Origin: Solen grandis
Lineage: Eukaryota > Mollusca > Bivalvia > Adapedonta > Solenidae
Length of the DNA: 64,000 bases
NCBI GenBank assembly: GCA_021229015.1
Contig: CM037792.1
Location: 1,968,070-2,032,069, forward strand
Reading direction: 5' to 3'
Below the pieces are notes generated by a model. It was not told the DNA's origin. It did not search any database and was given only the letters and a program-made list of their open reading frames with translations. Every line of letters begins with the position of its first letter. Within the stretch, counting starts at the first letter, position 1. Of the stretch, positions 1 through 11,697 are shown in pieces. A program made the position numbers and the translations under genes.

Positions 1-2536
1 ATGGCTGTATGGAGATTATGCACGTCTTTTTTTATTACTTACTTCCTAGGTTGAAAAATCTGGTTGCTATGACAACAAATAGACTTAAAATATGACATAT
101 AAAGCAATATATTGTGATAACTCAAAAAGTACTGAAACAGTTTTTATGGTTGCTTTGGTAATGGGAAAATTATGTACCTCACCGGTAGGGAACTCATGTG
201 TTGCCTGCAACACAAGTTACTTGTTTGTTTAGAAGTTATGGTCAGGGTTAAGTTTTTCACTGTATACATTTCTTTTTTTTTCCAAAAAGGTGATAAAATA
301 GCCAAAATTGACTCAAGAGTTATGACCCTTTATGGAAATAAAACCCCTTGTTATAGTGAACAAGTATGTGTGAAGTTTGATGACAGTAACTTTAATAGTT
401 TAACAGTTATGGCCAAGGTTAAAGTTTTTTCCAACGACAACGCCAGTGGCACCGAAATCAGATTGATGACCTAAAACTTTTTTTCTGAAAAAAGGGGGGT
501 AGCTTTATTAAAATTTTATGTTATTGGTTCTTCAAGAAACTATTTTAAAATGAACCTCATTCCCCATAAAGAGGGCTGTCCTACAGGGTAAAAATCTATC
601 ACTGACCCTCTTTTGATGCATTACTGAAATCATAATGGTACAATTCAATGTAACAACTTTGTGTGCTGCACATTACATAAACATAAAGTTTTTCACTTTC
701 AAATGATTTCCAATGTGAGGAAAAAAGGAATTTATATCTGTAATAGGGACCTTGCTAAGGTTCCAAGTTAGAGAGAAACCTATATAGAACACAAGCTAAT
801 ATAAAATTATAATTTCAATTTTGTTATGTCATTCAAATGAAAAGTTGTCAAACAAACTGAGTAAGTAAAACTTACGCGTATGTTTTGTTGCGTGCGTGAT
901 AGAGAGGGGGAAAGATCATCAAAAATATGTTTATATGTACATGTAATAAATGTGTCATAGGAACTCATCCTTTAACGCTGACCTCATAGATATTCATTTA
1001 CATTTTTTTTTGACTTGATGAGTATTAATTTATCCAACTTTAAATGGTCTATGAAAACATATTTACTAGAATCTGATTTAAATCGTTGTATGCACATGAG
1101 CAAAAAGAAGAAACCTGCTCTGTTTACCTATGCATCTGAGGCAAAAACTGAGGTAAATATTAAAGATGTTGCATCACAATAGTAAAGCTGATATGTAAAC
1201 AATGCCTTGAAAGTAATCAGTATTTGATCAAGAATACATACCACAACATACAACAAGAAATCATTTCATGAAGCAAAGTAAATTCACCAATTTCTCCAGC
1301 ACAGTTTGCTTCACTATACTTTTGAAATTGCAGGAACCAAAACATTTTTAAATGGAATAGCCATAGCACAAACTCAATATATATTCTACAGAAGTGCTTG
1401 ACAAAATGGATCAACTTTGCATAAAACTATAAAATACAGTATATAAGTATGTCACAATTATAAAATATTCACTTTTCAGTCAGGTTACAAGAAGAGAGCT
1501 ATCAAATTCTAGCATATTTATCTTTCATTGCATTATTTTGCCATATATAAACTATAAACTTACACCAAAAAAAAACAGGTGAAAGAATTCATGTTGCAAT
1601 CTCTTTGAACCTGATGCTCAAGGAGGATTTATAATATGAATATAGTTTCACAGTACAATTCACTGCACATTCCTACCAGGGGTCTGGAGTTTGACTCCCA
1701 TGGCTGCTTAACACATATAGCATCAAACATATTGCTATTGGACTATATGACACAGGCCTGTGCTATGCTGCTTTCAATGTAATTATACATTAACTCTTGG
1801 AATTCAGAGTTTCATATGCACCATCAATATTTTGCCTCAGATTTTGTGGGGAGGGGGCATACATGGGACTTTTAACAGAGGAATGTTCTCAACAGGCCGG
1901 GATCCTGTGCAAACTGCAAAGTATACCCATTTGACAAATTTCTATTGCTCTTTGGTGATGAAAGAAAAAAAGCCAAGTTCCCCTATCAGGTTAGGTCATA
2001 CCCCTCCTTGGGCAAACTATTGATAGGTGCACTAAGAGAGACCTAAAAGATATCAAATTAAACATTTGCAAACAGTCTGGACACGTATTAAGTAACAGTA
2101 ATATATCATTCTACATAATTTGCAAAAGCATTTTTTAACATTTTTTTTTCAAAGATCTGCTGTGTGTTGGAACTTTTTCTAGTGCACAAGGTCTTTATTG
2201 GCACAAAACATTTATATTTCCCCTTAGGGTGCTTCGGGTTCAAATGTACAATACTCTCTGAATTTACAAATCCATCAATCAGTCTGTAAAAGTTCTTTTT
2301 AATAAAAACAGTGTATGTGAAGTCAAAAGTTAATATGTTATTAAAGTAATCTCAATCAGGGAAATTTCATCATGCCTGAAATTCACATTGTCAACATCAC
2401 ATGATACACATATGTCTGTGATGTCATGCCATTAGATAAGTGGCATCTATTCTATGAATTCTGGCCTTGGGAAAATCAAAATATGCAAAGACGTATATAA
2501 AGGCCTAAATATATAAGTACTGGTAACCTTATCTGA
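1..2536. other. Intergenic, no supported gene
   Basis: AT-rich sequence with no open frame that looks like a protein. Bases 180-480 have the repeated phrase 'gttatgg(c/t)ca(a/g)ggttaa(a)gttttt', reminiscent of degenerate bivalve interspersed repeats, so short open frames there are not taken as genes. I see no RNA gene or clear regulatory element. Confidence 0.5.
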
Positions 2537-2572
2537 AGGCCCGGTCAGACAGGCTTCCGCGAGTTGATCACG
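2537..2572 (+). repeat. Harbinger left terminal inverted repeat
   Basis: The first 36 bases, beginning AGGCCCGGTCAGACAGG, are the reverse complement of 8062-8097 except at base 4. The TGA immediately outside is repeated beyond the right end. Confidence 0.9.
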
Positions 2573-2840
2573 TGTAATTTTGCTATTAATTTTGCAATTT
2601 TTTTCTACACGCGGTGAAAATCAGCCAATTTGTCTCAAACGTGCTGGACACGCGAATGACAAGTGGACCACACGCGCGCGTGTGCTCCGTGTGTCCATCG
2701 CGTGTCTACCACGAGTCCTCCGTGTGTGAGCGCTTGTGATCAGAAAATGGGGTCACAAGTGATCACACGCAGCGCGTGTGTATCACTTGTGCTCCGCGTG
2801 TGAATCACGTGCCGATCACTTGTGCTCCGCTTGCCGCCCG
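2573..2840. promoter_or_regulatory. Harbinger left subterminal repeat region
   Basis: GC-rich stretch, unlike its surroundings, made of many short variants of ACACGCG, GTGATCAC and ACTTGTGATC in both orientations. The same words fill 7550-8061 at the other end. Subterminal repeats of DNA transposons commonly bind the element's own proteins; that role here is inferred. Confidence 0.6.
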
Positions 2841-2842
2841 CG

Positions 2843-2850
2843 TGTATAAA
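2843..2850 (+). promoter_or_regulatory. TATA box of the Harbinger DNA-binding protein gene
   Basis: TATAAAAG lies about 60 bases upstream of the ATG at 2906, after the subterminal repeats, leaving room for a transcription start near 2870-2880 and a short leader. No alternative TATA-like site lies between it and the ATG. Confidence 0.6.
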
Positions 2851-2905
2851 AGCCGCCGCGTCCGGTGTTCTCGATCAGTACTGATCCATATTCGGTAGAG
2901 TAAAG

Positions 2906-5161
2906 ATGGCACCGAAAACAAAGAAGGGCAGCTCTACGCCCAAGAAAAAGAAGGGGCAAGCAAGGCCCAGGCCGAGGGCGAAGGTCTCGGAGCCTGAAAC
3001 TGCTACCGAGGAGGTAGAGAGCAGCACCCCCGAGCCCCGCCAGGGCAGCAAGAACAGGCAGTCCAAGAAGGTGGGCATAAAGGTGACGGCTCTGGTACAT
3101 GCTGCTGCTGCCGCTGCTGGTGTCCCTGGTGCCAATGGCAATGGAGAAGAGGACGAGCTTCTTCCTGATGGTAAGTACAATTTATGTAACATGTTTTTGA
3201 TTTTTTTTATTTGGAAATACTCGTTATAACGTGACGTGTTCAAAATTTATTTCATTTAAATATTATTTTACGTGGCAGTCAGAAAGTATTCAAATAAATT
3301 TATTTATTTCAATTCTATTTGTGCTGAAGTGTTCATTTGATATGTATGTTTTTCAACATTCCTTACTATTTATTAAAAATACCTTTTTTTTCTCTTTTCA
3401 GTCTGTACAACAGTTGCAAACACTTCAGTCAGCACGAGTGGTCCTTCTAAGAGCACTGCCACCATGCCCGTCGACACTCAGGCCGAGCCACAGCATGTGC
3501 CACTGGAGAACCCTGCCTCACCTGCGTCACATGACCCCACACCCCAAGTTCTGGTGCGAGAGCAGGAGCAGGAGGAACCTGTGGAGGAGCAGAAAGAGGC
3601 TGATGGTCATGCCAAGGGCAAGGGCAAGAAGCCGAGAAAGCCAAGAGGTCCCAAGAAGGAGTGGAAGTTGCCATCTGACACAGAACAGGATCTGGTTGAG
3701 TGGATGCGAGACAGAAGTTACTTGTGGATGCGCAGTCAACGTGACTACAAGAAAAAGACTGAAGCCTGGGAAGCTAAAGCAAAAGAAATTGGTGTCTCAA
3801 CTGACTACCTCGGGCACTGGTGGAAGAACTTGAAGGACTGGTACGTCAGGCTGATCAAGGTTGCCAGTGGCCAGGAGCGCAAGCTTCTCACCGACAGGGA
3901 CAAGTGGGTGCTGAATAATATCTCCTTCTACAAAGGTCAGTACATATGTTGATAATTATTTCAAACATTTCCATTTTTCAAAAGCATTTTTGTACATTTA
4001 ATTTGAAAATTTAAAACATAATAATTACTACGATTAAGTGTAATGATTATTCAGAAATTCACTTGTCCCTAATAACAGTCGTTTAATATTGTTCAGAAAA
4101 ATGTGAATACAAAACGCTTAACAAACGTTTACCTTATTTCAGCTGCCATACCTGATGAAGAATCTGACACTGTCATGCAGATCCGACGTACTGCTGCTGC
4201 TGGCTCTACTGCTAGTTCTGTCGTTCGTTCTGCCTCCACGTCCACTGCCAGACCCCCTCTGCTATCCTTGGATGACCCAGCTGAGACAGAGAGACAGTCA
4301 GGCAATGTGCTCGAAGACCTCGAGAGGGAGGCAGCAGAGCTCGGATCAGTCAACTCTAGTTCCCAGAACAGGAAGAGGAGGAGGAAGGAGGACGAGGAGG
4401 AGAGCTGGATGCCCGAACTTCGTAAAAATCTTCAGACCAACCAGACACTCCTTGAAAAGCTTATGGAAAAAATGCTCGAGGACAAGGAGAGGGAGAAGAG
4501 CCAGCGTGAACCCTTCATAAGCTATGTCACCCAGACTCTCAGGTCTTGCAGTCTTCAAGACTTCAACAATGTCAAAGAGCTCATATCGGATATACTGAAA
4601 CAGATAAAGGCTCAATCCGATAGACCCTCGGCTTCCACTTCGGCTCCTCCAACTTGCACAGCCGCCTCCTTTGGGCAGTATCATCAGTACCCTCAACAGT
4701 ACCCTCAGCATCAGCAGTACTTCCAGCCACAGCCCAACTATGATGCCTGCAGTTCCTGGCAGCATGTCGTAGGGGGAGGAGGAGGAGGATACCAACAGCA
4801 GCAGCAGTACCCTGGGCAGCAGCAAGAGCTTCAACAACCCAACCTCAGTACTCCTCGTCAACCCAGAGCATCTTCAGAATCGATGTCTAGAGCATTGAGC
4901 ACTGCCCTAGGTGGGGATTGGTCGTTCAACATGGAGCAGAACAACTTCGGCCGTGTTTCACAAGCCAGTATGAACACCCCACCATTCTCGACAGTGTCAC
5001 CAGCAACTCACCGACCTCCCATTCTGGCATCTGCAGGTTTGGGTGCACCACTATCCTTGTCAACACCACCAGCCGTGGGACCAACAGCAGTTGAGAGTGA
5101 CACTCAGTCTGTGGCTACTCAGGGAACTCGTGACAGTGACAGTGAGGGTGAGGATGCATGA
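2906..5161 (+). CDS. Harbinger MADF/Myb-like DNA-binding protein (three exons)
   Basis: Predicted exons are 2906-3170, 3402-3935 and 4143-5161, joined by GTAAGT/TTTTCAG and GTCAGT/ATTTCAG splice sites. The frame stays open through both joins and gives 605 residues. Residues 1-70 are Lys/Pro-rich with KKK clusters that could act as nuclear localisation signals. About residues 179-267 form a MADF-type (Myb/SANT-like) domain with regularly spaced aromatic residues (LVEWMRDRSYLWM, HWWKNLKDWYVRL). The C-terminal half has a KRRRKED basic patch, an acidic helical region, then Gln/Tyr-rich and Gly-rich low complexity. In PIF/Harbinger elements this second protein is known to bind element ends and help bring the transposase into the nucleus. 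AATAAA-like signals at 5327 and 5365 follow the stop. Confidence 0.85.
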
Positions 5162-5390
5162 AGGTTTCATGTTACACTGACAGTCGTATGTTGTAGTGTT
5201 GTGATGTGGTTCATGGTGCTACAGTGACATTCCTTGAACTGATGTATTTTGTATTTTGTTTTTGCCATAGCATGGATTGCTAGCAGTGACTTACTTTTAT
5301 TTCACTTGTTATACACGTGATACGTGATAATAAAATTGTTGAACTGTTACTAATTGTTTTTCGTGAATAAATTGAACTTTGTGAAATGGT

Positions 5391-5509
5391 TTAAGAAATG
5401 AAATTAAAATTTGTCGAGTTTACGGCGTTATGAACGTCGGGTCGGGGAAAAGTGCACTTATTTGTATAACGCACGCCGTAAACTCGACACATTTAATTTC
5501 ATTTCTTAT
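5391..5509. repeat. Inverted repeat (hairpin) between convergent Harbinger genes
   Basis: Arms 5391-5431 and 5466-5509 are near-perfect reverse complements sharing GTCGAGTTTACGGCGT, with a loop of about 35 bases. It lies just after the 3' end of the DNA-binding protein gene. It could be a small nested MITE or a structured 3' end; neither can be proven here. Confidence 0.7.
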
Positions 5510-5725
5510 AATTACAACTCAACAAATTTAAAACTAATTTTATTTGATTCATTCGATTTATAGCGAACAAAACTAGCAAAATTACTCCGTAGAAAAGTAG
5601 TCTGTTTGCAAAACCGTGTTCATCGCCCAATGAACTTGGATTGCATGTTGCATCTCAGTCAATCAGAAGACAGTATTTGCACCATGTGACTTAGATGTTG
5701 TAATTATAATAAAATGAAAGTGGGA

Positions 5726-6040
5726 GAATATTGCAACAAAACAAAATGTATATCAAATGACAAAAATAAAAGTTGAATAAATAATTTATGTATTTATTTA
5801 ACTTTTATTCTTTGTCATTTCAAATATTTTTCATTGCAATATTCGTTCATTTTTTATTTTATAACCATATTATTGAATGACAAAAAATGTAACAATACAT
5901 TGAAAATAATAAATGTTAATAATATTGCAATAAAATAAAATTACATTTCAAATGAAAAGAAATAAAAGTGAGTTGAGGACTAAAAGTCCTAAGCATACTT
6001 TTATTCTTTTCCAATTTGAAATGTACTTTATTTTATTGCA
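5726..6040. repeat. Two adjacent AT-rich inverted repeats
   Basis: The first palindrome (5726-5844) starts GAATATTGCAA and ends TTGCAATATTC. The second (about 5926-6040) pairs TTGCAATAAAATAAAATT with a complementary run ending in ATTGCA. Both have imperfect arms of roughly 50 bases and share ends, so they look like two copies of one hairpin unit between the convergent genes. Confidence 0.6.
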
Positions 6041-6174
6041 GGATTTTTTCATTTATTTTATTATATAAATGTTTTATCAAAGTTTTAATGCCACAAATGC
6101 TGCCCCCCCCCAACACATACTGTCACAATGCCCCCAAACACAATCACTTGTCCACACTGTCACTTCCACAAGAA

Positions 6175-7473
6175 CTAGTCAAGGAGCATGTTGTCTTGCC
6201 ATGGAACACTCCCAGCAGGGGATGAACACCATTCCATTATGAGATTCCTCTGAGCCTTGGCCAATTTGTAGTCCCTGTTGGTTCCTGGTAGGTTCTCAGG
6301 TCTTGTGTCATCCAGATTCTTTCCTCGACGCCATGCACCAGGCACCAGGGCACCATCAGGGCGTTCAATGTCAACAAGTCTGTTTTGCATGACAGGATAC
6401 CTCGTGCGCATCAGGTTGTGGAGGACCACACATGCCTTGACAATGAGCCTAACCGTGTCTGGTTGGTGCATCATTGTTGTTAGTAACACCTGGAATCTGT
6501 TGGCAAGAATGCCAAAGGCATTTTCCACCACTCGTCTTGCTCTTGACAATCTGTAGTTGAAGATTCTTTGTTTTCTTGATAGCTGTCTGTTCCCAAAGGG
6601 CTTCATCATAAAGCTTCTCAATCCAAATGCATCGTCACCCACCAGGAAGTAAGGTAGATCTTCTGTGTCCCCTGGGAGGGGAGTAGGTTGAGGGAATCCA
6701 AGAATGTCACCGTTCTGTAAGCCTTCTTTAAACTCACTGGCATTGTAGATATGCGCGTCTGATGAGGCCCCCTTGCCACTCACGTCCACCCATAAGAACT
6801 TGTAATCACTGGTGACCACAGCCAAGAGAATAATGCTGAAAAAACCCTTGTAATTATAGAATTCAGAGCCAGAGTTGGGAGGGGCCTTGCATGCTATGTG
6901 TTTGCCGTCTATAGCTCCAACCACGTGAGGGAAATTCCACCTGTTCAGCCAATCGTCTGTAATTTGTTGCCACTGTTGGGGGGTTTCTGGGGGTGCCAGC
7001 ATCTCCTCACGATATACATGCACAATTGCCTCACAAACTTCACGAACAATAAGGCTTATGGTGTTGTGTGGGACACGCCAGCCATACTGCATCTCCCTGT
7101 ATTTCGAGCCTGATGCAAGGTGCCTCAAGGTGATGGCCACCTTTAAGCCTGGGTCCAAGGGAGCTCGCCAATTGGTTGTCTCCTTCGTCAGTGTTGGTGT
7201 CAGCCTTTCCACCAGTTCGTCATACATCACCGGAGGCATTCTCATAAAGTTCTTGAAGGCACGGGGGTCCTCGTTCCTCAGCTCCACCATCAGTCTGTCA
7301 TACAGCCCCAGCTGTGGCCTGCGGTTGATCCATTGGCGCATCCATATGGCTCTGACTCTTCTTTGTCTTCTCCTCACTCTTCTTCTACCATCTAGGGCTT
7401 GCTGAACCTGAAGAAGCTGGTTCTGATGTTGCTGGAACAGCATAACCAAAGCATTACGATGTGCCGGATCCAT
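6175..7473 (-). CDS. PIF/Harbinger transposase (DDE_Tnp_4 type)
   Basis: This 432-residue nuclease is predicted to cut and insert the element. Residues 1-50 are basic (GRRRVRRRQRRVRAIW). Around 95-150 is a helix-turn-helix-like region (LRHLASGSKYREMQYGWRV). The catalytic core follows: AIDGKH (D189), WVDVSGKGASSDAHIYN (230-243), FLVGDDAFGL (D280/D281) and RARRVVENAFG (E317), matching the DDE order and spacing of the superfamily. Length is typical and there is no internal stop. The ATG is placed by the TATA-like box upstream and the conserved start of the domain. It converges on the DNA-binding protein gene and probably acts with it. Confidence 0.93.
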   Translation of the reverse strand: MDPAHRNALVMLFQQHQNQLLQVQQALDGRRRVRRRQRRVRAIWMRQWINRRPQLGLYDRLMVELRNEDPRAFKNFMRMPPVMYDELVERLTPTLTKETTNWRAPLDPGLKVAITLRHLASGSKYREMQYGWRVPHNTISLIVREVCEAIVHVYREEMLAPPETPQQWQQITDDWLNRWNFPHVVGAIDGKHIACKAPPNSGSEFYNYKGFFSIILLAVVTSDYKFLWVDVSGKGASSDAHIYNASEFKEGLQNGDILGFPQPTPLPGDTEDLPYFLVGDDAFGLRSFMMKPFGNRQLSRKQRIFNYRLSRARRVVENAFGILANRFQVLLTTMMHQPDTVRLIVKACVVLHNLMRTRYPVMQNRLVDIERPDGALVPGAWRRGKNLDDTRPENLPGTNRDYKLAKAQRNLIMEWCSSPAGSVPWQDNMLLD

Positions 7474-7527
7474 GTTGCCTCTTCAACGTCTTGATCACAA
7501 CTGATGAAAATGGCCAACACGCGATCT

Positions 7528-7540
7528 TTTTATAGCAGAA
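7528..7540 (-). promoter_or_regulatory. TATA-like box of the transposase gene
   Basis: On the minus strand GCTATAAAAAGA lies about 60 bases upstream of the transposase ATG, the same arrangement as the TATA box of the partner gene at the other end. Confidence 0.55.
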
Positions 7541-7549
7541 ATAACTAGT

Positions 7550-8061
7550 GGTACAAACGAGATTGGGTCGTGGACGACACGCGAATCAGTCGTGGTTCAA
7601 TCGCGATTCAACGCGAAAACACGCGAATGGCCCGCGGATGACTCGTGACACAATCCCTGAGAAAGCCTTATACACGCGGAGCACACGCTATCACAGGTGC
7701 TAGGAATGCTGTAGACACGCGGATCACAAGTGGATGACAAGTGCTACACACGCAATCACACGAAGAAATTTTGCGTATGCCCGCGAGTGACCACTTGTCG
7801 TCCACTTGTGATCCGCGAGTGTACCGCGTGTTATCGCGTTTGGTCCGGGTTTGTACCGCGTTTACACCACGTGTGCGACACGCGGTGGCCATTGCGCCTA
7901 ATTTTTGAGCAGCTCAAAAATAAAATCGGGTTCCGAGCGCGTGTAAAATGTTTCGCGCGTGTGCGCACTTGTTATTCGCGAGTCATCCGCGTTTCATTCG
8001 CGTGTCATTCACTTGTGACCGCGTTTACTTCGCGTTTGACAGTTTTTCCTCGCGATACACT
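7550..8061. promoter_or_regulatory. Harbinger right subterminal repeat region
   Basis: Dense short repeats of ACACGCG, CACTTGTGATCCGCG and related words in both orientations, the mirror of the left subterminal region. Open frames here are by-products of the repeats. Confidence 0.6.
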
Positions 8062-8097
8062 CGTGATCAACTCGCGGAAGCCTGTCTGACCGGCCCT
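8062..8097 (-). repeat. Harbinger right terminal inverted repeat
   Basis: Reverse complement of 2537-2572 apart from one base; it ends CTGACCGGCCCT and is followed by the duplicated TGA. Confidence 0.9.
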
Positions 8098-8100
8098 TGA

Positions 8101-8640
8101 CAGAGATTTGTGCGAACAGTACGTTAGCTCAACCCCATATAAGCCAGGGATCTTGGGTCAAATCCTGCTCTTTGTCACTATATAAATATCATATCCCGTG
8201 GAAGCGCACATACTGTCGATCTGAGATTGGTAATGTCCACTGAGTTGATACCTTGAACATGCGCGGAATCAGCAATCTGTCTCATGGGTGGGGGGTATAA
8301 AAGCAATAATTACCATGTCCAATTCCCACTAAAAAGAAATTCACCGTACGCGGGGATGGGGGGGGGGGGTCAAAACACTATATAAACACTTAATTTAGCG
8401 GATTTTTAAACTTCATAGCCAACTCCGGGTGGTGGTGGGGTCATGTCTTTTATCTTTTATTCTTTTATGCATATTTTTGGCATAATAGCCAATTCTCAGG
8501 AGAAGACCCCCAGTCCCCACCTCTAGATCCGCGCATGTGGAAAACCAGCGTGCGTTCTATTTTCCATGCAATGATGTCGAATTGGATATTAATATCTTTA
8601 TTGTCCTGTGAATTCAAGGAGAAACTATAGCCTACTCAAA
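8101..8640. other. Intergenic, nothing recognised
   Basis: No credible gene or repeat family is visible. Two G-runs and the spaced words 'aa(c/t)tc' and 'tataaa(a/c)' suggest degenerate low complexity only. Confidence 0.4.
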
Positions 8641-8657
8641 TAAGTACCTCTTTGACA

Positions 8658-9445
8658 TGGTACCAATAACTCATAATAGGAGAGAACTATGCATAAGTGA
8701 CTAGGTAGCTCTGTTGGTAAAGCATTCTTGAAATCCAAAGGTCCTGGGTTCATGTCTTGGTCAGACTGCACTTTTTTCTTAATTTGTGACATATGAAGCC
8801 CAACATCACCGGGCTGCATGTGATCCGAGATCAAATTCTTGTTCAACTTGGCAAGAAGTATGACATATGGTACCCAATAACTCACAACAAGGATAAATCA
8901 TTACACTGTGTGAAAACGGCCAGGTAGTGCAGTCAGTACAGGTAAATACCTTTTAAGGCCTGGGTAAGGCCCCATGTTTAGTTCCCAGGCAGGAGGTACA
9001 TTTTTTTTCGCCATAACATTTACCTATGAAAGATTTCTGTAAGTTACCTATCCCTTTGATCAAGGATCTCAGGTTACATCTCATTTGAATCATTAGCGAT
9101 AACTCACAATAGAAGAGAATCATGTTTAAGAGGCCGGGAAGCTCATCTGATAGAGTCACCAGGGAAAGGTCCCAGGAAAGCGTCTCAGTCAGGCTGCACA
9201 TTTTTCTCAACCTGTGACATTTGGAACACAATTTGGGCAATGACTTAAGTGCTGTGAGATTCTCTGGATCCATTTGGAAATTCAAAAACAAATTCTAGTT
9301 TGGTGGGGAAGTATGTTACGGTACCAATAACTCATAATAGATGAGAATTATGTGTAAGCGGTCGCCAGGCAGATCAGTCAGTCAGTGAAGGCTCCGTGTT
9401 TGAGTCTCAGCCAGGCTGCACTCTTTTTACCATGTGACAAGTATG
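8658..9445 (+). repeat. Tandem array of four tRNA-like repeat units
   Basis: The phrase ACCAATAACTCATAATAG and variants recur near 8662, 8872, 9099 and 9322, a period of about 210-230 bases. Each unit then has a tRNA-like stretch with an A-box-like GTAGCTC(T/A)GTTGGTAAAGC and a B-box-like GGGTTCATGTC or GTTTGAGTCTC, followed by GGCTGCAC-T-run and a GTGACAT phrase. They are too degenerate to be tRNA genes and look like a tandemised tRNA-headed SINE. Small minus-strand frames here are by-products. Confidence 0.55.
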
Positions 9446-11690
9446 TTTCATTCTTGACGAGCTCTAGTAAACAATCAGCAAAAGAAATCTATAGATAAGA
9501 AATAGACTCAATGGCATGAGAGTCATCTCAATCGGAATTTGGTAACACTTGTAGACCACGAAATGGAGAGTATGATCAATAGATTAGTTGATTTAGATCT
9601 AGGCAACTGAATTACAAAAGAAACAATTACATTATTGTTTTGAATCTATGAATCTAACAAACAATAACTGATGTATTTATGGATAAATTCCGCAAATGCT
9701 CTTGCAGAGAGAGAGAGTGAGAGAGAAACTCGGCAGAAACAAGACTTAATTTCAAGAGATAGAAAGAAAGAAAAAGAAAAATGCAAATATTTTCATAACA
9801 AAACAGAGAGAGAGAGAGAGAGATGCATTAAGTAACGTCTTGAGTATGAAAAATAACATCATTTAAAGGTCTATTGAGAAAAAAAATCAATTGTTTTTCT
9901 CCGATCGGAGAAAAGCGATCGGGAAAAAACAATCGATATTCCTACTTCACTGTATAGATACATTATTTTATATGCAACAAAACAGAGAAAGAGAAAGAGT
10001 GGGGAAGAGAAAAGAAGCAGTGCGATACATTAAAAAGTAAAAATAGGTTACTGTTTCAGTCAAAAATAAGAAAATGTTTAAACATTATGTTACTTCAATA
10101 TCGGTAGACGCTCTACCTCTGTTCTTGTTTTCACACTGATTACACTATAATTGACCACACGAAATTAATGCAAATAACATCATAATCGTGACTAATCAAT
10201 ATTTTTTTTTGCATTAGACTTATTAAGTTCTATAAAAAATAAAGAACCATCCAATGTTTTCTGAACGAAAAAGGAAGGATTCGAGAAAAAGTCCGATCGC
10301 AAATAAACGACAACGGACAGGTCTCACGATTTATTCCCGGTCGGAGCGAATTCCGATCGGATATGGTGATTTTTTAATCACTATATCTTTTTTATTTATG
10401 GATAGCCTTTCTTAAAGAAACTATTTTTAGAAACTGGAAACTATGTTCCTGCAGAGTATGTATGGGTAAATAGTGTATGGGCATTTGTGTCGATAAAAGT
10501 TTATGGAAAATACCGACGTTCCATAAAATCACCGACGCAGGTTATAATATTTGAATAATAGCTTGTTAAACAGTTTACTAGTCACCTCCAATTGACGTCA
10601 CCGATCTTTACACACTTTATTACGGCTTTTATTTTCTGTTTAATTGTTAATAAAGGTAATAATTATTGCTGGTATTCACACGTATGGAATGTGTTGGTAA
10701 TTATCACCGTTCAGCTGAGTGTAAAATACAAAGTTTCGATACGGTACGCTATATTTATTAATTAAAAATTATACAATGCTTATAGCAAATAACAGATAAA
10801 CAATGAAAGGGGAGTGTACATATTTAACAATTAACAGGAGCAATATAGGACATTTTGGTTTCAAATATACTCATTTATATTTATACGCATATATATTTAT
10901 TAACTGATTTAAGTCAGCATAAAAAGATATAAAACATGTAATCAACGAACTGGGGGGATACAGATTTAACATCATTAATGGCAAAAAGGACAAAGTAACT
11001 TTCATAGTTATATTTATCTTTTTTTTTTTAGAATCCGAATTATATAATATTCATATTTATATGAAAAAAATCAGCAATTTTCGTAAAAAACAAGTACATT
11101 GTGCATCAATAAATTACAAGTAAGTTTGTCTTAACTTATTAGCGAAATGTATATTTAATGCAAGGCGATTTAAGTTTTTCACTGACTTGGAGCTTAAAAT
11201 TAGTTATCTGACAGAGATTTGTCTACAGTTGGCCAATGACAGAAGTATGGTTGGAAAAAGAGCGTCTAAGTTTTCTGTATCTTAGACAGACAAGAAGAAA
11301 ATGATATTCCGATTCTACTTGATTGAGGCAAAGGTACCCGGTACGCTTGGATTTAGGTTGCAGATGCAGATAGGACAGATTCTTTCATTTGCTTATAGGT
11401 TAGTTTGTCTATCTGTCTCTATTGTTAAACTGTGAGATGATATTCTAAACCTTGTAACTGCCAATCGAAAGTTTTTATCATGAATTACATCTAGGTATTT
11501 TCCCTATCAAGTCTATGATTGAATAATGAGTACGTTTGGAGTCTTGTAGAATTACCTATTTGAGAATACCATTCCTGGCGGTATACATCAATGATCCTCT
11601 TTCTTATTATTTCAAATGTATGATTATCAATACTTTGGCTTTACCATAGATTACCAAATCCATGTTCATTTAAAATACTTTTTACTTGAG
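9446..11690. other. Intergenic AT-rich, no supported gene
   Basis: Contains short GA microsatellites near 9700-9730 and 9805-9823 and GATCGG-rich palindromic patches at 9895-9940 and 10290-10370 (for example TTCTCCGATCGGAGAA), which could be ends of a small non-autonomous element. No protein-like frame is seen. Confidence 0.4.
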
Positions 11691-11697
11691 TTACCCA

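Larger units (their letters stand above)
2537..8097. mobile_element. Complete PIF/Harbinger DNA transposon
   Basis: A 5,561-bp element bounded by 36-bp terminal inverted repeats (2537-2572 and 8062-8097, one mismatch) and flanked by a 3-bp TGA duplication (2534-2536 and 8098-8100). It holds the two genes expected of the PIF/Harbinger superfamily: a MADF/Myb-like DNA-binding protein on the plus strand and a DDE transposase on the minus strand, in convergent orientation. Each gene has a TATA-like box just inside the element's subterminal region. Both reading frames are intact (the first after removal of two introns), which suggests a young, possibly active copy. The 3-bp duplication is known for this superfamily, although TWA is the usual target. 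Confidence 0.93.

Noticed and set aside
2816..3243. Minus-strand frames of 94 and 122 residues opposite Harbinger exon 1
   Set aside because: Antisense to a supported coding exon with TATA box and splice sites; composition simply mirrors the Lys/Pro-rich sense strand.
4346..4861. 171-residue minus-strand frame opposite Harbinger exon 3
   Set aside because: A Leu-rich antisense of the Gln/Glu-rich sense protein; no domain.
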